Position numbers and translations under genes: made by a program
Part shown: piece by piece, positions 1-9,289 of the stretch
How the letters are laid out: the number at the start of each line of letters is the position of its first letter
How positions within the stretch are numbered: position 1 is the stretch's first letter
Assembly (NCBI RefSeq): GCF_013350005.1
Contig: NZ_JABVWW010000008.1
Span: 58,467-122,466, forward strand
Reading direction: 5' to 3'
DNA length: 64,000 nt
Source: Methylocystis silviterrae
GTDB lineage: Bacteria; Pseudomonadota; Alphaproteobacteria; Rhizobiales; Beijerinckiaceae
The notes under the pieces: generated by a model
Told to the model about the DNA's origin: nothing
The model's database searches: none
What the model saw: the letters and a program-made list of their open reading frames with translations, nothing else

Positions 1-678
<678 letters not shown>

Positions 679-715
679 CGAGCCTTCGCTCGGCTCTTCC
701 CTCTGACGGAGAAAG

Positions 716-1657
716 ATGACGATGTTTGCTGACGTCGCCACGCGCGCCTACGATCCTGCACAGCGCAAGCCCGCAGATGGCGCTACGGCGGCCGATCTCG
801 CGAGCCGGATGCCAAGGCTCGTGGCGCGCGCTCATGAGATCGCGGCGAGCCTCGCCTATGGCGTTCATGGCCGCAAGCGCGCGGGCGTCGGCGAGACATT
901 TTGGCAATACCGGCCATTTGCATCGGGCGAATCGGCGCATCGCATCGACTGGCGCCGCTCCGCGCGCGGCGATCAGCTCTATGTCCGCGAGCGTGAATGG
1001 GAGGCCGCGCACGACTATTTCCTCTGGATGGATTGTTCTCCCTCGATGGCGTTCGGCTCGTCTCTCGCTTCCGACGACAAGCTGTCCCGCGGCGTGACCC
1101 TGGGGCTCGCGCTCGCCGACGTGCTCGTTCGCGGCGGCGAGCGGGCGGCGGCGCTGGGGCTGACCGCGCCGATCTCGGCGCGCGACGTAATCGACCGGCT
1201 GGCGCGTGCTCTCGCGGACAACGCAACGGAGGCGGCGCGCGACGAGCTTCCGCCGCAGGCGCCGATCCGCCCCCGCGCCCGCGTCATTCTGATTTCCGAC
1301 TTCCTCATCGATCCGGACGCGCTTGCTGCGCGCCTGCGGCGTTTCGCCGACAGCGGCGCCTCCGGCGCGGTCTTGATGGTGACCGATCCCAGCGAAGAAA
1401 CCTTGCCGTTTTCTGGCGAAACCACTTTTCTCGACACCGACGGCGGCCCCGCCTTCTACGCTGGCGACGCGCGCAGTCTGCGCGCCGCCTATGCGCGGCG
1501 GTTCCAGGCGCATCGCGACGCCGTGCGCCGGGCGGCGCAACGCGTCGGCTTCATCTTCCTGCAGCATCGCACCGACAGGCCAGCCTCCGAAGCGGCGCTG
1601 GCGCTCGCCATGGGATTGCTCGGAGCGGATGGCGCAAGCTTTGAGGAGCGGCGCTGA
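716..1657 (+). CDS. DUF58 domain protein (VWA-like)
   Basis: A 313-residue protein. The DUF58 hallmark lies near residues 60-90, where a GETFWQYRPFASGESAHRIDWRRSA-type stretch is followed by LYVREREWE. After it comes a VWA-like fold with a degenerate metal site (WMDCSPSM) and a later VILISDFLIDP strand. DUF58 proteins are the usual partners of MoxR ATPases. The ATG follows a GGAG about 5 bases upstream. Its stop codon overlaps the next start as TGATG, indicating translational coupling. The biochemical role is not known for this family. Confidence 0.9.
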   Translation: MTMFADVATRAYDPAQRKPADGATAADLASRMPRLVARAHEIAASLAYGVHGRKRAGVGETFWQYRPFASGESAHRIDWRRSARGDQLYVREREWEAAHDYFLWMDCSPSMAFGSSLASDDKLSRGVTLGLALADVLVRGGERAAALGLTAPISARDVIDRLARALADNATEAARDELPPQAPIRPRARVILISDFLIDPDALAARLRRFADSGASGAVLMVTDPSEETLPFSGETTFLDTDGGPAFYAGDARSLRAAYARRFQAHRDAVRRAAQRVGFIFLQHRTDRPASEAALALAMGLLGADGASFEERR

Positions 1658-4425
1658 TGTTTTCTTTCGCCGCGCCGCTCGCGCTGTTTGGTCTCATCGG
1701 CCTGCCGATGATCTATTGGCTGCTGCGGGTCACGCCGCCGCGTCCGCGCGAGATCGTCTTTCCGCCGACGAAAATTCTGCGCGAGCTCAAGCCCGATGAA
1801 GAGACGCCGGCAAAAACCCCATGGTGGCTGATGGCGCTCCGGCTAGCGCTCGCCGCGGCGTTGATCTTTGCGATGGCGGGACCGGTCTGGGCGCCGAGCG
1901 GCGGCGTCGCGTCATCCGCGCCGACGCTCGTCATCCTCGACGACGGTTGGACGGCCGCGCCGACATGGGAACGACGCCTTGCTGGCGCCGCATCAATCAT
2001 CGAGTCCGCCGCGCGCGCCGGCGGTCCGGTCGCGGTCGCACTCGCATCCGAGACTGCGGCGCCCGTTCCAGGCGACGGGCCGCGCGCGATGGAGAAATTG
2101 CGCTCGGCGCGACCCAAGCCATTTCTGCCGGACCGCAAGGCGATCGGCGAACAGGCTGCCGCCTTCGCCCGCGCCCATAGGGCGGCGCGCATCGTGTGGA
2201 TCAGCGATGGCGTCGCGCAGGGCGATGCGGCAGGCTTCGTGCGCGCGCTGAAAGAGTCGGGCGCAGCCGGAGTCGAGATTTACGTCGAAGACCATGCGCC
2301 GCGCGCGCTCGCCGCGCCGACAAATGATGCGGCCGCGCTGAGCGTCGATGTGCTGCGCATCGGCGACGACGCGTCGGCGGTCGTCGACGCGCTCGACGCG
2401 AAAGGTCGGACGGTCGGCCGAACTACGGTGGATTTTGGCGGCGCGCCGCGCGTTCGGGCGAAAATCGAACTGCCGGTCGAACTTCGCAACGACGTTAGTC
2501 ATCTGCGCATCGAAGGGGAAAATTCCGCCGGCGCCGTCGCGCTTCTCGACGCGCGCTCGAAAGTGAAGCGCGTGGCGCTGATCGGCGGCGGCGCCGCCGA
2601 TGAGGCGCAGCCGCTGCTCTCGCCGCTCTACTACCTCGAAAAAGCGCTTGCGCCCTTCGCCCAAATCCGCACCGCGCGTCCCGGCGTTGTGGATCCCGTG
2701 CAGGCGCTGCTCGCGGAACAGCCCAATATCATGGGGCTCGCCGATGTCGGGCTCGCGCCCGGCGAGACTTTCGAGGCGTTGTCGCGCTTCGTCGAAGAAG
2801 GCGGGACGCTCGTTCGTTTCTCTGGGCCGCGTCTCGCCAACGCCGACGATGGTCTGCTGCCCGTGCGCCTGCGCCGGAACGGCCGCGTGCTCGGCGGCGC
2901 CATGTCCTGGGAGGAACCAAAGGCGCTCGCCGAGTTTGACGCCACGAGCCCCTTCTTCGGCCTGCCGGCTTCGAAGGACGTCACTGTGCAACGGCAGGTG
3001 CTCGCCGAGCCAGATCCGGGACTTGCCGACAAGACCTGGGCCCGCCTGTCCGACGGCACGCCGCTCGTGACGGCGGAACGGCGCGGTAAGGGGCTGATCG
3101 TGCTGTTTCACGTCAACGCCGACGCCAATTGGTCGAATCTGCCGATCTCGGGGCTTTTCGTTGAGATGCTGAAACGGATCAGCGCCATGGCTGGAGAGTC
3201 GGCGCCTTCGAGCAGCGAACGGTCCGGTACGATCGCCGATCCGTCGGCTTTGGCGCCGATGCGCCTTCTCGACGGGTTTGGCGCGCTCGGCGCGCCCGGC
3301 CTTTTCGCGCAAAGCATTCCGCCCGGCTTTGATGGGCCTGCAAGCGCCGAACATCCGCCCGGGCTGTATGGCTCGGGGGAGGCTTTCGTCGCGGTGCAGA
3401 CCTTGCGCCCGACGGACGAGATCAGCGCTTTCGATTTCGCCGGCGCCGGACTGAACGCAAGCATGCTGCGCGCCGGCGGCCAGCTCGAGTTGCGCGGACC
3501 GCTGCTCGTCTTCGCGCTCGCCGCCTTTATCGCCGATGCGCTGATCGCTCTGGCGCTTGCCGGAAAGCTGCGCCTGCGGCCCCTCGGCGCCGCGACCGCC
3601 GCGCTTCTGGGGCTCTTTTGCGTAGCGGCGACGCTTGATGAAACACGGGCGGAGACGGCGCCGAAATCCGCCGCCACCCAGCGCGACAAGGACGCCGCGC
3701 TGACGGCGCGGCTCGCCTATGTGATCTCGGGCGACGCCCGCGTCGACGAAATCTCGCGGCTGGGCCTCGAGGCGCTCACCCAGGCGCTGAATGCGCGCAC
3801 CTCTTTCTCGCCGGGAGATCCGGTCGGCGTCGATCCGGCGAAGGACGAACTCGCCTTTTATCCCTTGCTCTACTGGCCGATCGTCGCGAGCGCTCCGCAG
3901 CCGCCCGCGAAGACGGTGGCGAAAGTCACCGCCTATATGAAGCAGGGCGGCACAATCATCTTCGACACGCGCGATGCTCTGTCTCAACACGTCGGCGGCG
4001 CGCCGACTCCAGAGGCGCAATGGCTGCGCGATCTGACGAAAGGCCTGGACATTCCGCCGCTGGAAGTGACGCCGCGCGATCACGTCATCACCAAGACCTT
4101 CTATTTGCTCGACGGATTCGTCGGCCGTTACGCCAATGGCGAGACCTGGGTCGAGGCGCTGCCGCCGGAGCCGAAAGATCAGGCCGCGCGTCCGGTGCGC
4201 GCAACGGACAGCGTCTCCGCGATCGTCATCACCTCGAACGACCTCGCGAGCGCCTGGGCGCATGACAAACGCGGCCAGCCGCTGTTTCCGTTGACGCCGG
4301 GCGGCGCGCGCCAGCGCGAATTCGCGCTCCGCGGCGGCATCAATCTGGTGATGTATACGCTGACCGGGAATTATAAGTCCGATCAGGTGCATGTGCGCGA
4401 CTTGCTGGAAAGGCTGGGCCAGTGA
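1657..4425 (+). CDS. BatA-like N-terminus plus DUF4159 membrane protein
   Basis: A 922-residue protein. The N-terminus (MFSFAAPLALFGLIGLPMIY, then the PPRPREIVFPPTKIL motif) is the aerotolerance-regulator/BatA N-terminal domain with a membrane helix. A second helix lies near residues 50-75. The middle carries a VWA-like region beginning PTLVILDDGWTA. A helix near residues 610-635 is followed by a C-terminal DUF4159 domain (ELAFYPLLYWPI, then GGTIIFDTRDA), a GATase-like fold. It overlaps both neighbours by a few bases, so all four genes from moxR onward form one operon. It probably sits in the inner membrane as part of a MoxR/VWA complex; the function is inferred only from the family. Confidence 0.88.
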   Translation: MFSFAAPLALFGLIGLPMIYWLLRVTPPRPREIVFPPTKILRELKPDEETPAKTPWWLMALRLALAAALIFAMAGPVWAPSGGVASSAPTLVILDDGWTAAPTWERRLAGAASIIESAARAGGPVAVALASETAAPVPGDGPRAMEKLRSARPKPFLPDRKAIGEQAAAFARAHRAARIVWISDGVAQGDAAGFVRALKESGAAGVEIYVEDHAPRALAAPTNDAAALSVDVLRIGDDASAVVDALDAKGRTVGRTTVDFGGAPRVRAKIELPVELRNDVSHLRIEGENSAGAVALLDARSKVKRVALIGGGAADEAQPLLSPLYYLEKALAPFAQIRTARPGVVDPVQALLAEQPNIMGLADVGLAPGETFEALSRFVEEGGTLVRFSGPRLANADDGLLPVRLRRNGRVLGGAMSWEEPKALAEFDATSPFFGLPASKDVTVQRQVLAEPDPGLADKTWARLSDGTPLVTAERRGKGLIVLFHVNADANWSNLPISGLFVEMLKRISAMAGESAPSSSERSGTIADPSALAPMRLLDGFGALGAPGLFAQSIPPGFDGPASAEHPPGLYGSGEAFVAVQTLRPTDEISAFDFAGAGLNASMLRAGGQLELRGPLLVFALAAFIADALIALALAGKLRLRPLGAATAALLGLFCVAATLDETRAETAPKSAATQRDKDAALTARLAYVISGDARVDEISRLGLEALTQALNARTSFSPGDPVGVDPAKDELAFYPLLYWPIVASAPQPPAKTVAKVTAYMKQGGTIIFDTRDALSQHVGGAPTPEAQWLRDLTKGLDIPPLEVTPRDHVITKTFYLLDGFVGRYANGETWVEALPPEPKDQAARPVRATDSVSAIVITSNDLASAWAHDKRGQPLFPLTPGGARQREFALRGGINLVMYTLTGNYKSDQVHVRDLLERLGQ

Positions 4426-6500
4426 GCGACCTCACGCTCGCCTTTTCGCCGCTCGTTCCCTGGTCGGCGTTGATCCTTCTTGGCGTGCTGGGCGCCGGCG
4501 CGCTGGCGCTGATGGCGGCCAAACGTCAGCGTGGCGCGCCGCTCCGGGCGTTCGCTTTCGCCTTGCTGATTGCGGCGCTCGCCGACCCGTCGCTCGTGCG
4601 CGAAAAACGCGATCCGCAAAAGAGCGTCGTCGCGGTGGTTGTCGACAAGAGCGACAGCCAGAATTTCGGCGCGAGAAACGCGCAAACGGAAGAGGCGCGC
4701 AAGGCGCTCGACTCGGCGCTCGCAAAATTCGGCGACGTCGAGACGCGCACGATCACGGTCGCCAACGATGCTTCGGGCAATGACGGCACCAAGCTCTTCG
4801 GCGCGCTCGCCGAAGTTTTGAAAGACGTTCCGTCGGAGCGCGTCGGCGGGGCTATTCTTCTGACCGACGGCGTCGTTCACGATATTCCCGCCAAGGCGGA
4901 AGCGCTCGGCTTCAAGGCGCCCGTTCAAGCGCTCGTAACCGGACATCACGGCGAGCGCGACCGCCGCATCGAACTCGTCGAGGCGCCGCGCTTTGGCATC
5001 GTCGGCAAGGATCAGATCATCCGCGCCCGCGTCGTCGATCTTGGCGGCGACGGCGCCCGCATCCCGATTTCAGTGCGTCGCGACGGCGAAGCGCTGCCGA
5101 CCTTCAGCCCTGTGCCGGGCGACATCGTCAGCATTCCGGTGCGCATCGAACATGGCGGACAAAATGTCGTCGAACTCGAAATTCCGTCCGCGCCCGGCGA
5201 GCTGACGCCGCTCGACAATAAGGCCGTGCTGTCGATCGAAGGCGTGCGCGACCGGCTCAAGGTGTTGCTTGTGTCGGGCGAGCCGCATCCCGGCGAGCGA
5301 AACTGGCGCAATCTCTTGCGCGCCGACGCCAATGTCGAACTGGTGCATTTCACCATTTTGCGGCCGCCGGAGAAGCTCGACATCACGCCGGCGAGCGAAT
5401 TGTCGCTGATCGCCTTTCCGACCGCCGATCTCTTCGGGAAGAAAATCAACGAATTCGATCTCATCATCTTCGATCGCTATTCGAGCCAGACGACGCTGCC
5501 CTCGATCTATTTCGAGAACATCGCCAATTACGTCGAGAATGGCGGCGCCTTTCTCGCGGCTGTCGGCCCGGATTACGCGACGCTGCGCGGACTCTATTAT
5601 TCTCCGCTCGAAAACATCCTGCCGGCGCGCCCGGACGGCGCGCTCATTGAACAGGCGTTTCGCGCCCGCATCAGCAAGGACGGCGAGAAGCATCCGGTGA
5701 CGCGTGGTCTCGCCGGCGCCAAATCCGAGCCGCCGAATTGGGGCGAATGGTTCAGGCAGGTCGACGCCAATGTGGTGAAGGGCGACTCGATCATGTCCGG
5801 CGTGCGCGACAAGCCGCTGCTGGTGCTCTCGCACGAAGGAAAGGGCAGGGTGGCGCTGCTGCTCTCTGACCAGATTTGGCTCTGGGCGCGCGGCTATGAA
5901 GGCGGCGGCCCGCATGTCGATCTGACGCGCCGCCTGGCGCATTGGCTGATGAAGGAGCCGGATCTCGAAGAGGAGGCGCTGCGCGCTTCCGCGCATGGCC
6001 GCGAGGTCAGCGTCGAGCGCCAGACAATGAAGGAGCGACCGGCGCCGGTGATGGCGACGGCGCCGTCGGGCGCGCGCGACGAAATCGCGGTCGCGCAGAG
6101 CGAGCCGGGACTGTGGCGTACGCGTTTCGACGCCAAGGAAATGGGCCTGTGGCGCTTCGAGAGCGAAGGCCTCACCGCGCTTGTGAATGTCGGTCCGCCC
6201 AATCCGCGCGAGTTCCGCGAAGTGGCCTCGACGACGGAGAAACTGCAACCGCTCATGGAAGCGACCGGCGGAACGGCGCGGCGTTTATCGAACGGCGGCG
6301 CCGACACGGTCTCGATGCCACGCGTCGTCGAATTGCGCGACGCAAACCGCTATGGCGGCTCGGACTGGATCGGGATCAGACAGACCGGCGCCTCGACGCT
6401 CGTCGGCGTCGAAATCGCGCCGCTTGGTTTGGGTCTATGGGCGATGCTGGCGCTGGTCGGCGCTGTGGTGGCGGCCTGGGGCTGGGAGGGAAGAAGGTAA
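4422..6500 (+). CDS. Large membrane protein of the MoxR/DUF58/DUF4159 operon
   Basis: A 692-residue protein starting with GTG in a GTGA overlap with the upstream stop. Two hydrophobic segments lie within the first 55 residues (SALILLGVLGAGALALMAAK, then FAFALLIAALAD) and one at the C-terminus (GLGLWAMLALVGAVVAAWGW). In between are a VWA-like part with VVAVVVDKSDS and GAILLTDGVVHD, and a GATase-like section (FDLIIFDRYSS, GGAFLAAVGPDYA). It is the usual last gene of this alphaproteobacterial operon. The paired helices with a large soluble part suggest a periplasmic domain tethered at both ends. No enzymatic residues were identified. Confidence 0.87.
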   Translation: MSDLTLAFSPLVPWSALILLGVLGAGALALMAAKRQRGAPLRAFAFALLIAALADPSLVREKRDPQKSVVAVVVDKSDSQNFGARNAQTEEARKALDSALAKFGDVETRTITVANDASGNDGTKLFGALAEVLKDVPSERVGGAILLTDGVVHDIPAKAEALGFKAPVQALVTGHHGERDRRIELVEAPRFGIVGKDQIIRARVVDLGGDGARIPISVRRDGEALPTFSPVPGDIVSIPVRIEHGGQNVVELEIPSAPGELTPLDNKAVLSIEGVRDRLKVLLVSGEPHPGERNWRNLLRADANVELVHFTILRPPEKLDITPASELSLIAFPTADLFGKKINEFDLIIFDRYSSQTTLPSIYFENIANYVENGGAFLAAVGPDYATLRGLYYSPLENILPARPDGALIEQAFRARISKDGEKHPVTRGLAGAKSEPPNWGEWFRQVDANVVKGDSIMSGVRDKPLLVLSHEGKGRVALLLSDQIWLWARGYEGGGPHVDLTRRLAHWLMKEPDLEEEALRASAHGREVSVERQTMKERPAPVMATAPSGARDEIAVAQSEPGLWRTRFDAKEMGLWRFESEGLTALVNVGPPNPREFREVASTTEKLQPLMEATGGTARRLSNGGADTVSMPRVVELRDANRYGGSDWIGIRQTGASTLVGVEIAPLGLGLWAMLALVGAVVAAWGWEGRR

Positions 6501-6666
6501 GTGCCCTCATTGCCGTGTTTTGGCGCTGAGCAAACCGATCGGCGGTAGACGCAAATGCGGCATCGTATCCGGCGATTCGGTCGGCCTCGCGTTTAACGCG
6601 ACCGTTAAAGGGGAGGCGCGGAGTTCGCCTTTTTGCTGCTAATCTCCATCATCTCGGAGATTCGCC

Positions 6667-7776
6667 TTGCCCACCTACCGCTCAATTGGCCTCATGTCCG
6701 GCACGTCCATGGACGGCGTCGACGTCGCGTTGATCGAAACCGATGGCGACGCCACCGTCGTCTTCGGACCGACGGGTCACTACCCCTATAGCGACGCCGA
6801 CCGCGCGCTGCTGCGCAACGCGCTCGCGGAAGCCGCGACGCTCGAAGATCGAGACGCGCGGCCCGGCGTTCTCGCCTTCGCCGAGCGCATGGTGACCGAC
6901 CGCCACGCCGAGGCGGTCGAGGCGCTGTTGCGGGACAATGAGATCGACCCGGCGAGCGTCAATATCGTCGGTTTTCATGGCCAGACGGTGCTGCACCGTC
7001 CCAAGCAAAGACTCACGATCCAGATCGGCGACGGGCCGGCGCTCGCATCGCGCCTCGGCATCGACGTCGCTTATGATTTTCGCGCCGCCGACATCGCCGC
7101 CGGCGGCGAGGGCGCGCCGATCGTGCCGGTGTTCCATCGCGCGCTGGTCCTCGCCGGCGGCATGAAGGGCGAGGTGGCGCTGCTCAATATCGGCGGCGTC
7201 GCCAACGTCACTTATGTCGCGGACGGCGAGGAGCCGATCGCCTGCGACACGGGACCCGGCAATGCGCTCATCGACGATCTGATGCTTCAGCGCACCGGCG
7301 CGCCGATCGACCGGCACGGCCATATGGCGGCGCGCGGCCGCGTCAATGAAGCGACGCTGCTCAAGATGCTGGCGCATCCGTTCTTCGATCAGCCGCCGCC
7401 GAAATCGCTCGACCGCAACGCCTTCGCGCTCGATGCGGTCGCCAAGCTCTCGACCGAGGACGCCGCCGCGACGCTGACCGCCTTTACGGCGTCTTCTGTG
7501 CTACGCCTTTTTCCGCATCTGCCGACCCAGCCGCAGCTGCTGATCGTCTGCGGCGGCGGCGCGCGCAATCCGATCCTGGTGCGCGAACTCGTCATGCGCC
7601 TGCCGTGCAAGGTGACGACGGCCAACGCGGTTGGATGGTCGGCGGATTCGATGGAGGCGCAGGCCTTCGCCTATCTCGCCGCGCGCCTGCTGGAAGGGCT
7701 GCCGATCACCTTCCCGACGACGACCGGCGCGCCCGAAGCCATGTGCGGCGGCGTGCTGGCGCGAGCGGGCGCGTAA
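6667..7776 (+). CDS. anmK: Anhydro-N-acetylmuramic acid kinase
   Basis: AnmK phosphorylates and opens 1,6-anhydro-MurNAc during cell-wall recycling, giving MurNAc-6-phosphate in the cytoplasm. The 369-residue protein carries the family start IGLMSGTSMDGVDVAL, then GFHGQTVLH, LLNIGGVANVT and the CDTGPGNALIDD phosphate-binding segment. The C-terminus has LIVCGGGARNP. The start is TTG, chosen because a GGAGA lies about 7 bases upstream and the next ATG would cut into the conserved N-terminal strand. It is separated from the MoxR operon by about 166 bases, so it is probably its own unit. Confidence 0.95.
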   Translation: MPTYRSIGLMSGTSMDGVDVALIETDGDATVVFGPTGHYPYSDADRALLRNALAEAATLEDRDARPGVLAFAERMVTDRHAEAVEALLRDNEIDPASVNIVGFHGQTVLHRPKQRLTIQIGDGPALASRLGIDVAYDFRAADIAAGGEGAPIVPVFHRALVLAGGMKGEVALLNIGGVANVTYVADGEEPIACDTGPGNALIDDLMLQRTGAPIDRHGHMAARGRVNEATLLKMLAHPFFDQPPPKSLDRNAFALDAVAKLSTEDAAATLTAFTASSVLRLFPHLPTQPQLLIVCGGGARNPILVRELVMRLPCKVTTANAVGWSADSMEAQAFAYLAARLLEGLPITFPTTTGAPEAMCGGVLARAGA

Positions 7777-7793
7777 GCGCCATAGATCGCAGT

Positions 7794-7896
7794 GTCATTC
7801 CCGGAAGGCCGAAGGCCTGACCGGAAATCCAGGGCAGATACAGTAATGCTCTCTATGCTCTGGATTCCCGATCGCGCTTCGCGCGTCGGGAATGAC
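7794..7896. repeat. Dispersed intergenic palindromic repeat, family A copy 1
   Basis: A 103-base element bounded by the inverted termini GTCATTCCCGG and CGGGAATGAC. Inside are GGCCGAAGGCCTGACCGG near the left and CTGGATTCCCGATCGCGC near the right. It lies between the convergent anmK and hydrolase genes. A second copy with nearly the same ends and interior sits at 44473-44578. The layout resembles non-coding, REP/MITE-like dispersed elements common in Rhizobiales. Confidence 0.85.
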
Positions 7897-7905
7897 AATG
7901 AAGCG

Positions 7906-8580
7906 TCAGTCGCCCCGCGCGGGAATGGCGATCCTCGGCGGATTGCCAAGACGCCTGTCGAGATAGGCGTCGACATGCGCGATCAGCGGCTCGATCCTGT
8001 TTTCGAAGAAATGGTTCGCGCCCTCGACCACGGCATGTTCGATGAGAATGCCCTTTTGCGTCTTGAGCTTCTCGATCAGCCCGGTCACTTCCTTGAGCGG
8101 CGCGACGCGGTCCTGGTCGCCGTGGATGAAGAGGCCCGAGGAGGGGCAGGGCGCCAGGAAGGAGAAGTCGAAACGGTTTGCCGGCGGCGCGATCGAGATA
8201 AACCCTTCGATCTCAGGGCGGCGCATCAGCAGCTGCATGCCGATCCAGGAGCCGAAGGAGACGCCCGCGATCCAGCAGGCGCGCGCTTCCGGATTGACCG
8301 CCTGCGCCCAGTCGAGCGCAGCCGCCGCATCGGAAAGCTCGCCCGAGCCGTGGTCGAAAGAGCCCTGCGAACGGCCGACGCCGCGGAAATTGAAGCGCAG
8401 CACGGAAAAACCACGCTCCGCGAAGGCGTAGTAAAGGTGATAAACGATCTGATTGTTCATCGTGCCGCCGAACTGCGGATGCGGATGCAGAATGATCGCG
8501 ATCGGCGCGCCGCGCGTGGCGGACTGATGGAACCGGCCCTCGAGCCTGCCGGCCGGACCGGTGAAAATAACCTCGGGCAT
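7906..8580 (-). CDS. Alpha/beta hydrolase
   Basis: I place the start at 8580 (MPEVIFTGPAGRLEG), giving 224 residues, because an AAGG ribosome site lies just upstream and the longer in-frame extension reads as non-coding. The protein has the compact COG2945-like hydrolase pattern: ILHPHPQFGGTMNNQI, FNFRGVGRSQG, the nucleophile elbow GVSFGSW (Ser), and a late ANHFF carrying the likely catalytic His. It is probably a cytoplasmic esterase; the substrate cannot be told from sequence. It points toward anmK with a repeat element between them. Confidence 0.88.
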   Translation of the reverse strand: MPEVIFTGPAGRLEGRFHQSATRGAPIAIILHPHPQFGGTMNNQIVYHLYYAFAERGFSVLRFNFRGVGRSQGSFDHGSGELSDAAAALDWAQAVNPEARACWIAGVSFGSWIGMQLLMRRPEIEGFISIAPPANRFDFSFLAPCPSSGLFIHGDQDRVAPLKEVTGLIEKLKTQKGILIEHAVVEGANHFFENRIEPLIAHVDAYLDRRLGNPPRIAIPARGD

Positions 8581-8746
8581 TCGGAATCCCTTGCGAAACG
8601 GGCAGGCGCGCCTTCTACCACGCGGGCCACTGTAAAATGCAAGGAAATTCGGCGGCCCCCGGGCCGCGGCGAAATTTCGCCGCTCCGACCCAAGGAATTC
8701 CCGATCACACCCGTCAATAGTCTCGGGATCGAATAGCGGGGGCGAC

Positions 8747-9289
8747 TTGCCGGGCGAAGACACCGATGGCGAACTGGCGCGACGGGCGGCCGCCGGCGAC
8801 GCCGCCGCGTTCGCCGTGCTGGCCGAGCGGCATTACGACCGCGTGTATGCGCTCGCCTGGCGCTGGTGCGGCGCGCGCGCAGAGGCGCAGGACATCGCCC
8901 AGGACGCAATGGTGAAGATGGCGACGGCGATGAGCGCCTTTCGCAATGACTGCGCCTTTACGACCTGGGCCTATCGCATCGCCTATACGACCGCGGTCGA
9001 TCACATCCGGGCGCGGCAGAAAATTGTGGCGCTGGAACCGGCGCGAATGTCGGCGCTCGTGGACGGCGCCGACGGCGAGACCCCAGAGGATGAGATGATG
9101 GGGCAGGACCTTTGGCGCGTGGTGCGCGCCCTGCCGGAGCAGCAACGCGACGCCGTGCTGCTCGTTTATGCGCAGGACCTTTCGCATGGCGAGGCGGCGG
9201 CGCTCATGGGTTGTTCGGAGAAGACCGTGTCGTGGCATCTGCATGAGGCGCGCAAGCGTCTGAAGCACCGTTTGGAGCCCGCGCGATGA
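8747..9289 (+). CDS. ECF-type RNA polymerase sigma factor
   Basis: A 180-residue sigma-70 family protein of the extracytoplasmic-function class. Region 2 reads FAVLAERHYDRVYALAWRW and then EDIAQDA-like AQDIAQDAMVK, with FTTWAYRIAYTTAVDHIR after it. Region 4 has LPEQQRDAVLL and GCSEKTVSWHLHEARKRLK. The start is TTG in a GGGGGCGAC context; no better start is visible. It overlaps the downstream VWA protein by 4 bases (ATGA). That coupling suggests the VWA protein controls this sigma factor, or is functionally tied to it. Confidence 0.92.
   Translation: MPGEDTDGELARRAAAGDAAAFAVLAERHYDRVYALAWRWCGARAEAQDIAQDAMVKMATAMSAFRNDCAFTTWAYRIAYTTAVDHIRARQKIVALEPARMSALVDGADGETPEDEMMGQDLWRVVRALPEQQRDAVLLVYAQDLSHGEAAALMGCSEKTVSWHLHEARKRLKHRLEPAR

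Noticed and set aside
1993..4392. A nearly 800-codon open frame on the minus strand opposite the BatA/DUF4159 gene
   Set aside because: Long antisense frames are expected in GC-rich DNA. The translation is Arg/Gly/Ala-rich with no motifs, and the plus-strand frame has recognisable domains.
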